Shown here one piece after another: positions 7,711 to 17,021 of a stretch of DNA of 64,000 nt. Numbering within the stretch: the stretch's first letter is position 1; each line of letters starts with the position of its first letter. Origin of the DNA: Ramlibacter tataouinensis (GTDB taxonomy: Bacteria; Pseudomonadota; Gammaproteobacteria; Burkholderiales; Burkholderiaceae_C). The position numbers and the translations under genes were made by a program. The stretch is from NCBI RefSeq assembly GCF_001580455.1, contig NZ_CP010951.1, positions 2,691,001 through 2,755,000 of the forward strand. Direction: 5' to 3'. The notes under the pieces were generated by a model. That model was given only the letters and a program-made list of their open reading frames with translations. It was not told the origin of the DNA and did not search any database.

Positions 7711-8526
7711 TCAATAGCAGTGCAATGCGGGATCGGGAAAGCTCACCGTCCTGACGGCGTCCACATAGCGGCTCACGGCGTCTTCGATGCCACTGCTTCC
7801 TTGCGTGAAATCGCGAACGAAACGTGGCGGTTGAGCGGGCGTCAGCCCCAGCATGTCGTGCAGCACCAGAACCTGGCCGCTGCAGTCCGGGCCAGCGCCG
7901 ATGCCGACGACCGGTATGCTCAGCTCGCGGGTGATCGCCGCGGCAACGGCGGAGGGAACCAGTTCCAGCACGAGCATCGCAGCGCCGGCGTCGGCCAGCG
8001 CCAGCGCGTGCTCGCGCAGTGTTGCGGCGGCACGTTCGTCGCGGCCCTGGATGCGCCAGCCGCCCAGCGCGTGCACCGACTGTGGCGTCAGCCCGAGGTG
8101 GGCACAAACCGGGATGCCCCGCTCGCTCAGGCATCGCACCGTGGCGATCGTCCAGCCGCCGCCCTCCAGCTTCACCATCTGCGCGCCGGCCTGCATCAGT
8201 GCCGTGGCGCTGCGCAACGCCTGTTCGGGCGATTCCTGGTAACTGCCGAACGGGAGGTCACTGATCAGCCACGCCGTGCGGTTGCCGCGTGCGACGCAGC
8301 GGGTGTGGTAGGCCATTTGCTCGAGCATGACCGGCACCGTGCTGCTTTCGCCTTGCAGCACCATCCCCAGTGAATCGCCCACCAGCAGGCAATCGACGCC
8401 GGCTTGGTCGAGCACGCGGGCGAAGGTGCTGTCGTAGCAAGTCAGCATGGTGATCTTTTCGCCGGCCCTGTGCATGTCGCGCAGCCGTGGCAGCGTCACC
8501 GGCTTGCGGCCGGAAGATGCGCTCAT
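7711..8526 (-). CDS. panB: 3-methyl-2-oxobutanoate hydroxymethyltransferase
   Basis: A 271-residue TIM-barrel enzyme that transfers a hydroxymethyl group from 5,10-methylene-THF to ketoisovalerate, giving ketopantoate. Typical segments are present: MLTCYDSTFARVLDQAGVD, the metal-binding LLVGDSLGMV, VKLEGG, HLGLTPQS and VVGIGAGPDCSGQVLV. It is the middle gene of the pan operon, 10 bases after panD and five before panC. Its THF-linked substrate ties it to the one-carbon genes (folD, sarcosine oxidase) elsewhere in the window, though this is general metabolism rather than a local pathway. Confidence 0.97.
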   Translation of the reverse strand: MSASSGRKPVTLPRLRDMHRAGEKITMLTCYDSTFARVLDQAGVDCLLVGDSLGMVLQGESSTVPVMLEQMAYHTRCVARGNRTAWLISDLPFGSYQESPEQALRSATALMQAGAQMVKLEGGGWTIATVRCLSERGIPVCAHLGLTPQSVHALGGWRIQGRDERAAATLREHALALADAGAAMLVLELVPSAVAAAITRELSIPVVGIGAGPDCSGQVLVLHDMLGLTPAQPPRFVRDFTQGSSGIEDAVSRYVDAVRTVSFPDPALHCY

Positions 8527-8536
8527 CGTTCGCTCT

Positions 8537-8917
8537 TCAGGACTGTTGGGCGGGGACGAAGTCGCGCGTAGCGACTTGCCGGTTCGCTTGATCGACGAAC
8601 ACCAGCTTGGGCTTATGCGCCGCTACCTGTTCCTCATGCACCTGCGCGAACGCCGCGATGATGATGAGGTCGCTGACCGCGGCACGGCGGGCCGCCGAGC
8701 CGTTCACGGAAATCATCCCGGAGCCGCGATGTCCCTTGATCGCGTAGGTGACGAAGCGTTCGCCGTTGTCGATGTTCCAGATGTGGATCTGCTCGTTCTC
8801 GACGATGCCCGCCGCATCCAGCAGGTTCTCGTCGATCGCGCAGGAGCCCTCATAGTGCAGTTCGCAATGTGTCACTCTGACGCGATGGATCTTGGATTTC
8901 AACAGAGTTCGGACCAA
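8537..8917 (-). CDS. panD: Aspartate 1-decarboxylase proenzyme
   Basis: Makes beta-alanine from aspartate using a pyruvoyl group formed by self-cleavage. The Gly-Ser cleavage pair lies in HYEGSCAID, about 25 residues in. A TTG start at 8917 is chosen over the upstream start at 8962 because GGAGG lies seven bases upstream of it, the protein then begins MVRTLLKSKIHR as in the family, and it becomes 126 residues, the usual length. First gene of the panD-panB-panC operon. The promoter should lie in 8918-9041, shared with the divergent acetyltransferase gene. Confidence 0.95.
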   Translation of the reverse strand: MVRTLLKSKIHRVRVTHCELHYEGSCAIDENLLDAAGIVENEQIHIWNIDNGERFVTYAIKGHRGSGMISVNGSAARRAAVSDLIIIAAFAQVHEEQVAAHKPKLVFVDQANRQVATRDFVPAQQS

Positions 8918-9041
8918 CGGCTTGCCTCCAGGCGAGAGCGCCGCAATGCTGCGGCGCCGCAATTCTATGTCGGGAAACCGTAAGCATTCCGGCCACTCAC
9001 TGTAGCGATCGCAACTCCGATTTAGCCTAGAGAATCAGGCA

Positions 9042-9548
9042 ATGACTCCCAAAATCAGAAACGAGACTCCGTCGGATGCAGCGGCAATCGAAGCCGTGAC
9101 CATTGCCGCATTCCTGACTGCCCCCCACACAAGCCACACGGAGCAGTTCATCGTTGGGGCGTTACGAGATGCCGGGGCGCTCACTATGTCATTGGTTGCA
9201 GAACTAGACGGTGTAGTCGTAGGCCATGTCGCGGTATCGTCGGTATCCGTAACGGACGGATCATCCGGTTGGTTTGGTGTGGGTCCACTTTCGGTGCTCC
9301 CCAAGCACCAAGGTCGTGGCATAGGTTCCTTGCTGATGCATGAGGCACTGCAACTTCTCCGCGAGAGAGGCGCCGCAGGCTGTGTCGTGCTTGGTGATCC
9401 TGCTTACTACAAGCGTTTCGGCTTCAGGACCGAACCAACCCTTCTCCTGCCGAGCGTTCCGCCGGAATACTTCCAAGCGGTAGCTTTCCAGTCAGCGCCA
9501 CCGTGTGGCACGGTGGCATACCATGAAGCATTCAGTGTGCAGAGCTAA
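9042..9548 (+). CDS. GNAT N-acetyltransferase (YhbS-like)
   Basis: A 168-residue acetyltransferase of the GNAT fold. The acetyl-CoA-binding motif is VLPKHQGRGIGSLLM (residues ~87-101), followed by the YhbS-type signature VVLGDPAYYKRFGF. The substrate is unknown; YhbS-like proteins are poorly characterised and may act on small molecules or RNA/protein amines. It is a single gene, divergent from panD and convergent with the RND operon. No membrane segments. Confidence 0.88.
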   Translation: MTPKIRNETPSDAAAIEAVTIAAFLTAPHTSHTEQFIVGALRDAGALTMSLVAELDGVVVGHVAVSSVSVTDGSSGWFGVGPLSVLPKHQGRGIGSLLMHEALQLLRERGAAGCVVLGDPAYYKRFGFRTEPTLLLPSVPPEYFQAVAFQSAPPCGTVAYHEAFSVQS

Positions 9549-9610
9549 CCAGTGAGACAGCCGACGTGTGAGGGGGCGTGATGCTCTTCTCGCCAAAAGT
9601 GCGCTCGGCA

Positions 9611-12600
9611 TCATTCGGTAGATCCGACGGTCCCAGACACCGCAATGCTACCCTGCCCCTTAGAGGCACGCGCGCGATACAAGCGCCGGCGGAACCACAG
9701 CAGCAGATCGTCGACATAGGTGAAGACCACCGGCACGACCAGCAGGCTCAGTGCCGTGGATGTGAGCAGCCCCCCGATTACGACGATGGCCATGGGCTGG
9801 CGGAAGCTCGGCTCGGCACCGAGTCCAAGCGCGTTGGGCAGCATGCCTGCGCCCATCGCTATCGTCGTCATGACGATGGGACGCACGCGCTTGTGGCACG
9901 CGTCCACCAGCGCCTCCAGCCTTCCCAGCCCGTGCTCCCGGCGAGCCATGACGGCATACTCCACCAGCAGGATCGAGTTCTTCGTCACGATCCCCATGAG
10001 CATCAGCACCCCGATTACCGCGGGCATCGAAAAGGCCTGGTGCGTCATCCACAGTGCCATCAAGGCGCCGCCCAGCGCGAGCGGCAGGGCCGAGAGGATC
10101 GTCGCTGGCTGCAGGAAGTCGTGAAACAGCAGCACGAGCACCGCGTAGATGCAGAACACGCCGACGGCCATCGCGATTCCGAAACTCTGGAGCAGCTCGC
10201 CCATGCGCTGCAGCTCGCCCGACTCGATCTGCCGCACGCCGGCGGGCAGGTTGCGCAGCGCCGGCAGCCGCAATGCCTCACGCTGCACCTCCCCGATGCT
10301 GCGCCCGGCGAGTTCCACGCTCAGTGTGACGTTGCGCGACCGATCCAGGCGCGCAATCTGGGAGGGTCCGCTGCCCAAGGTGATGTCGGCGACGGAAGCG
10401 AGGCTCACCGCGCCCTGGCTGCCCTGGGCACGCAATTGGCCGATGGCATCGATGTCGGTCTGCACCGCAGGGTCCATGCGCACGCGAATGGGAATTTGCC
10501 GCTCGGGCAGGTTGAGCTTGGGCAGCGCGGTGGAGTAGTCGCCGTAGGTTGCCATGCGCATGGCTTCACCGAGCGCCTCGGAAGTCACACCCAGTGCGGC
10601 GGCGCGCTCGTAGTTCGGCCGCACCTGGATCTCAGGGCGTTGCAGCGCTGCCGAGGAGGTGATGTTGCCGATGCCCTTGAGCATGCGCAGCTCGCTTTCG
10701 GCCTGGTTGGCAGCACGCGTAAGCGTGTCCGCGTCTTCACCCGCGAGAGTGATCGTCAGCGTCTCGCCGCTGCCGCCGGCGCCAACCGACACGCGGGTCG
10801 CCGGCAGCGCGCGCAGCGCCTCGCGGATCCTCGATTCAATTGCAGCCTGCTTCAGGTCGCGCTCGCCTCGGGGCACGAGGTCCACGATGAGCGTCGCGCT
10901 GCCCACGTCGGCGGTGGCACTGGCGCCCAGGCCCCTGCCGGTGCTGGCCGTGCCCGCAGAGACGAACACACTGCTGACTCCGGGCACGCGCCTCACCAGT
11001 GCGGAAGCCTGTCGACTCACGGCGGCGGTCTCCTGCAGCGTCGCGCCGGGCGGCAGCGTCAGCGTCACGCGCGTCTGCGACATGTCCTGCGCCGGCAGGA
11101 AGCCCGTCGGCAGGAAGGGGATCAGCAGCAGTGCCAGAACGAAGAAGGCGGCTGTGGCGAACACCGTCGTCTTGCGACGCGTCAGAGCGGCGCGCACCCA
11201 GTTCAGGTAGCGCGTCATAAGTGGGCCGTCTGCCTCTTGATTCAAGTCGGGCTTCTTCAGCTTCAGCAGATGGGCCGCCATCATCGGCGTGAGCAGCCGC
11301 GCCACCAGCAAGGACGCCAGGACGGCCACCGACGCGACGATGCCGAACTGGCGGAAGACCAGGCCGGGGATGCCGCCCATGAAGGCGGTCGGCAGGAACA
11401 CGGCTACGAGAGTGAAGGTGGTCGCGATCACCGCGAGTCCGATCTCGTCGGCGGCTTCCATGGCCGCCTGAAACGGAGTCTTGCCCATGCGCAGGTGGCG
11501 CTCGATGTTCTCGATCTCCACGATGGCGTCGTCCACGAGCATGCCAATGACCAACGACAGCGACAGCAGGGTCACGGTGTTGAGCGAGTACCCGAGCAGG
11601 TACATGGCCCCGAAGGTAGGGATGACGGACAGCGGCAGCGCAGCGGCCGAGATCAGGGTGGCACGCCGGTCGCGCAGGAACCACCACACCACCAGGATGG
11701 CGAGCGCGGCGCCTTCCAGCAGCAAGTGCATCGAGCCTTCATAGTTGTCCTGGATGGGTGTGACGCCGTTGCTCGCTTCGATGATCCGAACATCCGGATG
11801 CTGCGCCGAGAAGCGATTGACCGCGGCGCGCACATCCCGGGCTACCTGCACGTCGGAAAAGCCCTTGGACCGGGTGATCTGGAATGCGATCACCGGTTTA
11901 CCATCTCGATAAGCGAGGCTGGTGCGCTCAGCATGGCGGTCGCTGATGCGGGCGACCTGGTCCAGGCGCACGTAGCGCCCGTCGGCCAACGAGATCGTGA
12001 TGGCCGCGATTTCCTCCGGTGTGCCCACGGTCGCGATCGTGCGTGTCGCCTGCCGCTGCCGGCCCACCTGGCCTTCGCCGCCGGAGGACTCCGTCTGCAC
12101 TGACTTCAATCGCGCCGACACTTGTGCTGCCGTAACGCCCAGGCCGGCCATCAGTGTTGGGTCGAGGTCGACGTGCACCTCGCGATCGATGCCGCCCACG
12201 CGTGCCACGGAGCCCACGCCCCTGACGGCGCGCATGGCCTTGCCTATCTCGTTGTCGATGAACCACGACAGGTCTTGCTCATCACGCTGCCCGGACTCCA
12301 CTGTGAAGGTGATGATGGCGGAGCCGCTGACCGTCAGCTTGGACACCGTGGGCGGGCTCATGCTTGCCGGCAGATCTACGCGCGCGCTGTCAATTGCGTT
12401 GCGCACTTCGCTCAGCGCCGCCTCGCTGTCCTTCTCCAGCTGGAAGCTCACGGCTATGGCCACGGAACCCTGTGTGATGGTCGTGGTGATGTGATCCAGC
12501 AAGGTGAGGGACGCGAGCTTGTCTTCCAGCTTGCGCGCTACCTCGGTCTCGAGCTGCGCAGGAGCGGCGCCCTCCAGGCCCGCGGACACGCTGATGACGG

Positions 12601-12727
12601 GAAGATCCATGTCCGGCAAGTGTTGAATCTGGAGGCGTTGAAAGCCTATGAGACCCAGAACCGTGAGCAACATGAAGAGCAGGACCGCAGGGACGGGATT
12701 GCGGATGGACCAGGAGGAGGCATTCAC
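9611..12727 (-). CDS. RND efflux permease (AcrB/HAE1 family)
   Basis: A 1038-residue inner-membrane proton-driven drug/metabolite exporter. It has the standard plan: TM1 at the N-terminus, two large periplasmic loops and 12 TM segments. TM4 carries the proton-relay motif LVIGMLVDDAIVEIEN. The GTG start overlaps the stop of the MFP gene (GTGA) and has AAGGAG eight bases upstream. It is the third gene of an OMF-MFP-RND operon, so the three products form one tripartite pump. Substrate range cannot be predicted. A long open frame on the opposite strand here is a codon-bias shadow. Confidence 0.95.
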   Translation of the reverse strand: MNASSWSIRNPVPAVLLFMLLTVLGLIGFQRLQIQHLPDMDLPVISVSAGLEGAAPAQLETEVARKLEDKLASLTLLDHITTTITQGSVAIAVSFQLEKDSEAALSEVRNAIDSARVDLPASMSPPTVSKLTVSGSAIITFTVESGQRDEQDLSWFIDNEIGKAMRAVRGVGSVARVGGIDREVHVDLDPTLMAGLGVTAAQVSARLKSVQTESSGGEGQVGRQRQATRTIATVGTPEEIAAITISLADGRYVRLDQVARISDRHAERTSLAYRDGKPVIAFQITRSKGFSDVQVARDVRAAVNRFSAQHPDVRIIEASNGVTPIQDNYEGSMHLLLEGAALAILVVWWFLRDRRATLISAAALPLSVIPTFGAMYLLGYSLNTVTLLSLSLVIGMLVDDAIVEIENIERHLRMGKTPFQAAMEAADEIGLAVIATTFTLVAVFLPTAFMGGIPGLVFRQFGIVASVAVLASLLVARLLTPMMAAHLLKLKKPDLNQEADGPLMTRYLNWVRAALTRRKTTVFATAAFFVLALLLIPFLPTGFLPAQDMSQTRVTLTLPPGATLQETAAVSRQASALVRRVPGVSSVFVSAGTASTGRGLGASATADVGSATLIVDLVPRGERDLKQAAIESRIREALRALPATRVSVGAGGSGETLTITLAGEDADTLTRAANQAESELRMLKGIGNITSSAALQRPEIQVRPNYERAAALGVTSEALGEAMRMATYGDYSTALPKLNLPERQIPIRVRMDPAVQTDIDAIGQLRAQGSQGAVSLASVADITLGSGPSQIARLDRSRNVTLSVELAGRSIGEVQREALRLPALRNLPAGVRQIESGELQRMGELLQSFGIAMAVGVFCIYAVLVLLFHDFLQPATILSALPLALGGALMALWMTHQAFSMPAVIGVLMLMGIVTKNSILLVEYAVMARREHGLGRLEALVDACHKRVRPIVMTTIAMGAGMLPNALGLGAEPSFRQPMAIVVIGGLLTSTALSLLVVPVVFTYVDDLLLWFRRRLYRARASKGQGSIAVSGTVGSTE

Positions 12728-13857
12728 CTGGAGGTCTCCTTCTCGCTCGCGCCTTGGCCCTTGTCAATGGTGACTTGTACGCCATCTGATAGGAAGGCAC
12801 CCCCCTTGGCGACAACTCGCGTCGACGCGTCCAGTCCAGCGACCACTTCCACGCGGTCGCCGTGGCGCCGGCCGGTCGTCACGGGGCGACTCGCTGCCTT
12901 GCCGTCGCCGCCAACGACGTAGATATAGGAGCGGCCGTCGCGCAGAACGACCGCCGCGTCGGGCAGCGTCAGCGCGCGCAGCTGCTGCAGCTCGATGGTG
13001 CCGCTTGCAAACACGCCGGCCTTAGCCGGGCTATCGGGAAGCAGTCTCACGTAGGTAATGCCGCGCCCGGTCGTTGTGCTGAGCGTCGGCGAGACCAGTC
13101 GGACCTTGCCGGCCACGGTCTGGCCGCCGGGCAGCACCACCTGCGCCGACTGGCCTTCGCGCACCTGCGCGAGCTGCTTCGCGTCGAGTTCGGCGCGCCA
13201 CTCGAGCCGGCCCTGCCGAATGAGCCGGTACAGCTCGGTGCCCGAGCTGACGACATTGCCCACGACCCCGGACTTCGAGGCGACGATGCCGGCATCGGGC
13301 GCGACGATGCGCGTCTGCCCCAGCTTGAGGGTAGCACTTTGCAGGTCTGCTTGGGCAGAAGCCAGCGAAGCGCGGGCGCTGGCTTCCGTGGTTTTGTACT
13401 CATCCAGCTTTTGCGGGGCGATGGCGCCCGCCACGTCCACGGCCAGCGCGCGTTTCAAGTTGCCCGACGCCTGCAGCAGGCTGGCTTCGGCCTGGGCCAC
13501 CAACGCCTCCTGCTTGGCCACTTCGGCGCGCACGGTATCGTCCGCGAGTTGGGCGAGTAACTGTCCCTTGGCGACCCGCTGGCCCACGTCCACCAGCAGC
13601 TGCGCCACGCGAAGGCCGCCGGTTTCCGGGCCCACCGCGATTTCTTCCCAAGCGGCGACGGCACCGTTCGTCTGCAGCTGCAACGGCCAGGTGCGGGCCT
13701 CCGGTGTCACGAGTTCGACGGTCAGGGCCGAGACAGGATTCGCGGCCTGCGCGGGGGCGAGTTTTGGCTTCAGTACCAAAGGCAGCAGTATTGCGAGTAC
13801 CAGCAAGCAGGTTGCCGAGACAACCAGGGGTTTGCGTTGGAATCTCATCCTCTTCAT
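12724..13857 (-). CDS. RND periplasmic adaptor (membrane fusion protein)
   Basis: A ~377-residue HlyD/AcrA-type adaptor linking the RND permease to the outer-membrane channel. An N-terminal hydrophobic anchor (VVSATCLLVLAILLPLVL) is followed by a lipoyl/barrel-sandwich half (GGLRVAQLLVDVGQRVAKGQLLAQL), a coiled-coil hairpin rich in Ala/Gln/Glu, the second half-motif (IVAPDAGIVASKSGVVGNVV) and a beta-barrel. The start is uncertain: GTG at 13881 overlaps the upstream gene, and ATG codons follow at 13857 and 13848; 13857 is taken here. The stop overlaps the permease start by four bases. Confidence 0.93.
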   Translation of the reverse strand: MKRMRFQRKPLVVSATCLLVLAILLPLVLKPKLAPAQAANPVSALTVELVTPEARTWPLQLQTNGAVAAWEEIAVGPETGGLRVAQLLVDVGQRVAKGQLLAQLADDTVRAEVAKQEALVAQAEASLLQASGNLKRALAVDVAGAIAPQKLDEYKTTEASARASLASAQADLQSATLKLGQTRIVAPDAGIVASKSGVVGNVVSSGTELYRLIRQGRLEWRAELDAKQLAQVREGQSAQVVLPGGQTVAGKVRLVSPTLSTTTGRGITYVRLLPDSPAKAGVFASGTIELQQLRALTLPDAAVVLRDGRSYIYVVGGDGKAASRPVTTGRRHGDRVEVVAGLDASTRVVAKGGAFLSDGVQVTIDKGQGASEKETSR

Positions 13858-13870
13858 CTCATCTTCGTTC

Positions 13871-15289
13871 TCAGGGCGCACGGCTGAGAGGCGGCGTTTC
13901 GGACGCGTCGCTGTCCCAGTCGCCGCCCAAGGCCTTGTAGACGGCGATCCAGTCGACCACGCGTTCCAGTTGCAGGCTGATCAGCTCAATCTCCGCCGCG
14001 AGCGCCTGCCGGCGGGCGATCTCGAATTCGAGCAGGCCGATGGTGCCGGCGCGCCGCTGCTCTTCGGCGCCCGTGAGGTAGCGCCTGTATTCCTGCGCGG
14101 CGCGCTCCGCCTGCGTCGCGCGCTTTCCGGCCTTGTCCAGTTGCACCAGGGACTTCTCGACTTCGGTGACGGCGTTGCGGACCGCATCGCGCCACTGCGC
14201 GTACGTCACCTCGTAGACGCCCCGCGCCGAAGCCACCACCGCATGACGCGCGCCGCCGTCGAAGAGTGGAAGCGACAGCGACGGACCGAAGGACCAACTG
14301 TTGAGCGAGTTGCCGCCGGACGCCGAGACACCGATGGAGCCGGCGAGCTTCACGCTGGGGTACAGGTCGGCCTCGGCCACACCGATGGCGGCGCTCGCGG
14401 CGGCCAGGTCGCGCTCGCGCGAGGCCACGTCCGGGCGCTGCCGCACCACCTGGGCCGGCACGCGGTCCATCGTAAGACCGGGTGCGTCCGGAATGGAGGA
14501 TCTGCCGCTCGCGAGAAGCTGCCGCAGTTCTGCTTCCTGCAGCCCCGTGAGGTTTGCCAGCGACTTCACCAGCAGCTCGCACTGGGCCCGCTGCTCCAGC
14601 AGCGTCGAGGTCGTGCTCGCCTCCGTCGCGTGCGCGAGGGCGGAGTCGGTGCTGGGACTGAGGCCGGCCCGCACCAGGGACTCGGTGGCCTGGGTGGTCT
14701 GCCGGATGGAGACGAGCTCCTGCTCGTACGTGTCAACCAGGAGGCCGCAGGCCCTGTACCCCATGTAGTTCGTCGCCACCTCGGCGGCCAGCGACACCCG
14801 CGCGCCATGCCAGTCGTTGCGGCGCGCCTGGAGTTGCGAGTCCGCCGACTCCACGTTGCGGCGGACCCTGCCGAAGAGATCCAGCTCCCATGACGCGTCG
14901 ACGCTGCCGGAGCGCGTCGTCACGGAGCGTGCCTTCTGTTGGCCGGAGCGTACGACCGACGCCCCAGCATTCACGGCCGGCGCCGCACCGGACCGCGCAC
15001 CGGCGAGCGTAGCGCGGGCGATCTCTATGTTGCCCCACGCCGCGGCGAGCGTCGGACTGTCGCTTTCCGAGGCATGCTGCAGGCGGGTCATGACGGGATC
15101 TTCGAACTGCTGCCACCAATCACTGAGCTTTTCGGCGCTGCCCCCGTGCGGCAAGGGGGCAGACCACTGCGAGGGCACCTTCGCTTCGGGTGCACGGTAG
15201 TTGGGTCCGACGGCGGCGCAGCCGCAAAAGAGGAGCGCTAAAAGCGTGCAGGCGAGCAGACTGCGGGAAGCGATGAGGAGGCGAACCAT
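13871..15289 (-). CDS. Outer-membrane efflux lipoprotein (NodT/OprM family)
   Basis: A 472-residue TolC-like channel. The ATG at 15289 gives a lipoprotein signal with hydrophobic core SLLACTLLALLFCGC (lipid-modified Cys about residue 24) followed by AAVGPNYRAPE, the usual NodT start; an upstream TTG at 15313 is less likely. Two repeats of long Ala/Arg-rich helices match the OEP fold, and the motif RQRPDVASRERDLAAA is typical. First gene of the efflux operon, so the operon promoter should lie in 15290-15560. Confidence 0.94.
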   Translation of the reverse strand: MVRLLIASRSLLACTLLALLFCGCAAVGPNYRAPEAKVPSQWSAPLPHGGSAEKLSDWWQQFEDPVMTRLQHASESDSPTLAAAWGNIEIARATLAGARSGAAPAVNAGASVVRSGQQKARSVTTRSGSVDASWELDLFGRVRRNVESADSQLQARRNDWHGARVSLAAEVATNYMGYRACGLLVDTYEQELVSIRQTTQATESLVRAGLSPSTDSALAHATEASTTSTLLEQRAQCELLVKSLANLTGLQEAELRQLLASGRSSIPDAPGLTMDRVPAQVVRQRPDVASRERDLAAASAAIGVAEADLYPSVKLAGSIGVSASGGNSLNSWSFGPSLSLPLFDGGARHAVVASARGVYEVTYAQWRDAVRNAVTEVEKSLVQLDKAGKRATQAERAAQEYRRYLTGAEEQRRAGTIGLLEFEIARRQALAAEIELISLQLERVVDWIAVYKALGGDWDSDASETPPLSRAP

Positions 15290-15561
15290 GTCGTGCAGGC
15301 CTGGAGGTGGCAACTCGCAACTCCGGTGGATGGATGCCAGCTGTAGACGATTATGCGAGTGGGCTTCGAAATCGCATTAGTGAAAAGACGCTCGCGTTTT
15401 AGGAGCTATACAGGGAACTCCTGCTGGAAACTTTGGAGAGCGACCAAAACGGGTTGCATTTGCTTCTGCGGTGTCTGAGTCGGCTACATCGCTGCGTCGC
15501 CACGCGATGCTTGGTAGCGTATGTGCAGGATCCTCCTTGCGTCTGTAGTTGATTCCATCCA

Positions 15562-15589
15562 CAATTGACGTTTACGTAAACGTCAATTG
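15562..15589. promoter_or_regulatory. Perfect 28-bp palindrome, candidate LiuR-type operator
   Basis: Half-site CAATTGACGTTTAC is followed immediately by its exact reverse complement, centred between 15575 and 15576. The core TTTACGTAAA with flanking ACG resembles the palindromes of the MerR-family regulator LiuR, which controls leucine/isovalerate and fatty-acyl-CoA catabolism genes in proteobacteria. It sits 171 bp upstream of the acyl-CoA dehydrogenase start, so control of that gene is likely; the efflux operon on the other side (start 15289) could also be affected. The rest of the 15290-15759 gap has no gene I can support. Confidence 0.65.
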
Positions 15590-15759
15590 CGGGCGCGACA
15601 GGTGCCAATGTGGTTGCGATCATGGGCACTTCAACGCGCCGCTGATCCCGAGCTGAGGCGTTAGCGCCAGGCACAAGACGAAGGCAACAGCGCGCGCCAC
15701 AAGGCGCCTCCCCGAACTACGACGGCCGCCGCTTTAAAGAGTTGGTAGGCCACAAGACC

Positions 15760-16887
15760 ATGCTGCTGACCCAAGACCAGGAAATGATCCGCGACGCCGT
15801 GCGCGCGTTTGCGAAAGAACAACTGTGGCCCCACGCCGCGCGCTGGGACAAGGAGCGCCACTTTCCGCGCGATGCGCACCAGGGCCTGGCGGCGCTGGGC
15901 GCCTACGGCATCTGCGTGCCCGAGGAACTCGGCGGCGCCGGCCTGGACTACCTGACGCTGGCACTGGTGCTGGAGGAGATCGCCGCCGGCGATGGCGGCA
16001 CCAGCACCGCCATCAGCGTGACCAACTGCCCGGTGAACGCCATCCTGATGCGATACGGCAGCGAGGCCCAGAAGCAGCAATGGCTCACCCGGCTGGCGCG
16101 CGGCGAACTGCTGGGGGTGTTCTGCCTGACCGAGCCGCACGTGGGCAGCGACGCGTCGGCGCTGCGCACGACGGGCGTCCGGGACGGCGATGCGTATGTG
16201 ATCAACGGCGTGAAGCAGTTCATCACCAGCGGCAAGAACGGCCACCTGGCCATCGTTATCGCCGTCACTGACAAAGCCGGCGGCAAGAAGGGCATGAGCG
16301 CGTTCCTGGTGCCCACCGACGTGCCCGGCTACATCGTGGCGCGGCTGGAGGAAAAGATCGGTCAGCATTCCAGCGACACCGCGCAGATCCAGTTCGAGAA
16401 CTGCCGCATCCCCGCAGAAAACCTGATCGGCGAGGAAGGCGAGGGCTACAAGATCGCGCTGTCGGCCCTGGAAGGCGGGCGCATCGGCATCGCCGCGCAA
16501 AGCGTGGGCATGGCACGCAGCGCGCTCGAAGTCGCCATCGACTACGCCAAGGAGCGCGAGAGCTTCGGCACGGCGATCTTCAACCACCAGGCGGTGGGAT
16601 TCCGGCTGGCCGAATGCGCCACCAAATTGGAAGCTGCGCGCCAGTTGATCTGGCATGCGGCGGCGCTGCGCGACGCCGGCCGGCCTTGCCTGAAGGAAGC
16701 CGCGATGGCCAAGCTGTTTGCCAGCGAGATGGCCGAGCAAGTGTGCAGCGCCGCCATCCAGACGCTGGGCGGCTACGGCTATGTGAGCGACTTCCCGGTC
16801 GAACGCATCTGGCGTGACGTGCGCGTGTGCCAGATCTACGAAGGCACCTCCGACGTGCAGAAGATCATCATCCAGCGCGCGCTGTGA
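15760..16887 (+). CDS. Acyl-CoA dehydrogenase
   Basis: A 375-residue flavoenzyme that oxidises an acyl-CoA to the 2-enoyl-CoA, passing electrons to ETF. FAD/substrate motifs are CLTEPHVGSDASAL and FITSGKNGHLAI; the catalytic Glu is in QIYEGTSDVQ near the C-terminus, the place used by short/medium-chain and short-branched enzymes. The ATG at 15760 (MLLTQDQEMIRDA) is preferred to a TTG at 15742. The upstream palindrome and a branched-chain keto-acid dehydrogenase further right suggest a branched-chain or short-chain substrate. It stands alone, without the usual thiolase or enoyl-CoA hydratase neighbours. Confidence 0.93.
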   Translation: MLLTQDQEMIRDAVRAFAKEQLWPHAARWDKERHFPRDAHQGLAALGAYGICVPEELGGAGLDYLTLALVLEEIAAGDGGTSTAISVTNCPVNAILMRYGSEAQKQQWLTRLARGELLGVFCLTEPHVGSDASALRTTGVRDGDAYVINGVKQFITSGKNGHLAIVIAVTDKAGGKKGMSAFLVPTDVPGYIVARLEEKIGQHSSDTAQIQFENCRIPAENLIGEEGEGYKIALSALEGGRIGIAAQSVGMARSALEVAIDYAKERESFGTAIFNHQAVGFRLAECATKLEAARQLIWHAAALRDAGRPCLKEAAMAKLFASEMAEQVCSAAIQTLGGYGYVSDFPVERIWRDVRVCQIYEGTSDVQKIIIQRAL

Positions 16888-17021
16888 AACGAGAGCCTTG
16901 GTGCTCGGTGAACGAGCTTTGTCTAAAAATGCGCCGCGCTCACCGCGGCTAAAATCTCGAACTGGGAAGAGGGACCGGTCGAAAAATTCGACGGATCCAT
17001 CTTGCCAATTCCGTGTCTGAC

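Noticed and set aside
9578..12103. An 841-codon open frame on the plus strand opposite the RND permease
   Set aside because: It is rich in His, Gln, Arg and Ala with no fold or start signal, and lies wholly antisense to a clear permease; it is a codon-bias shadow.
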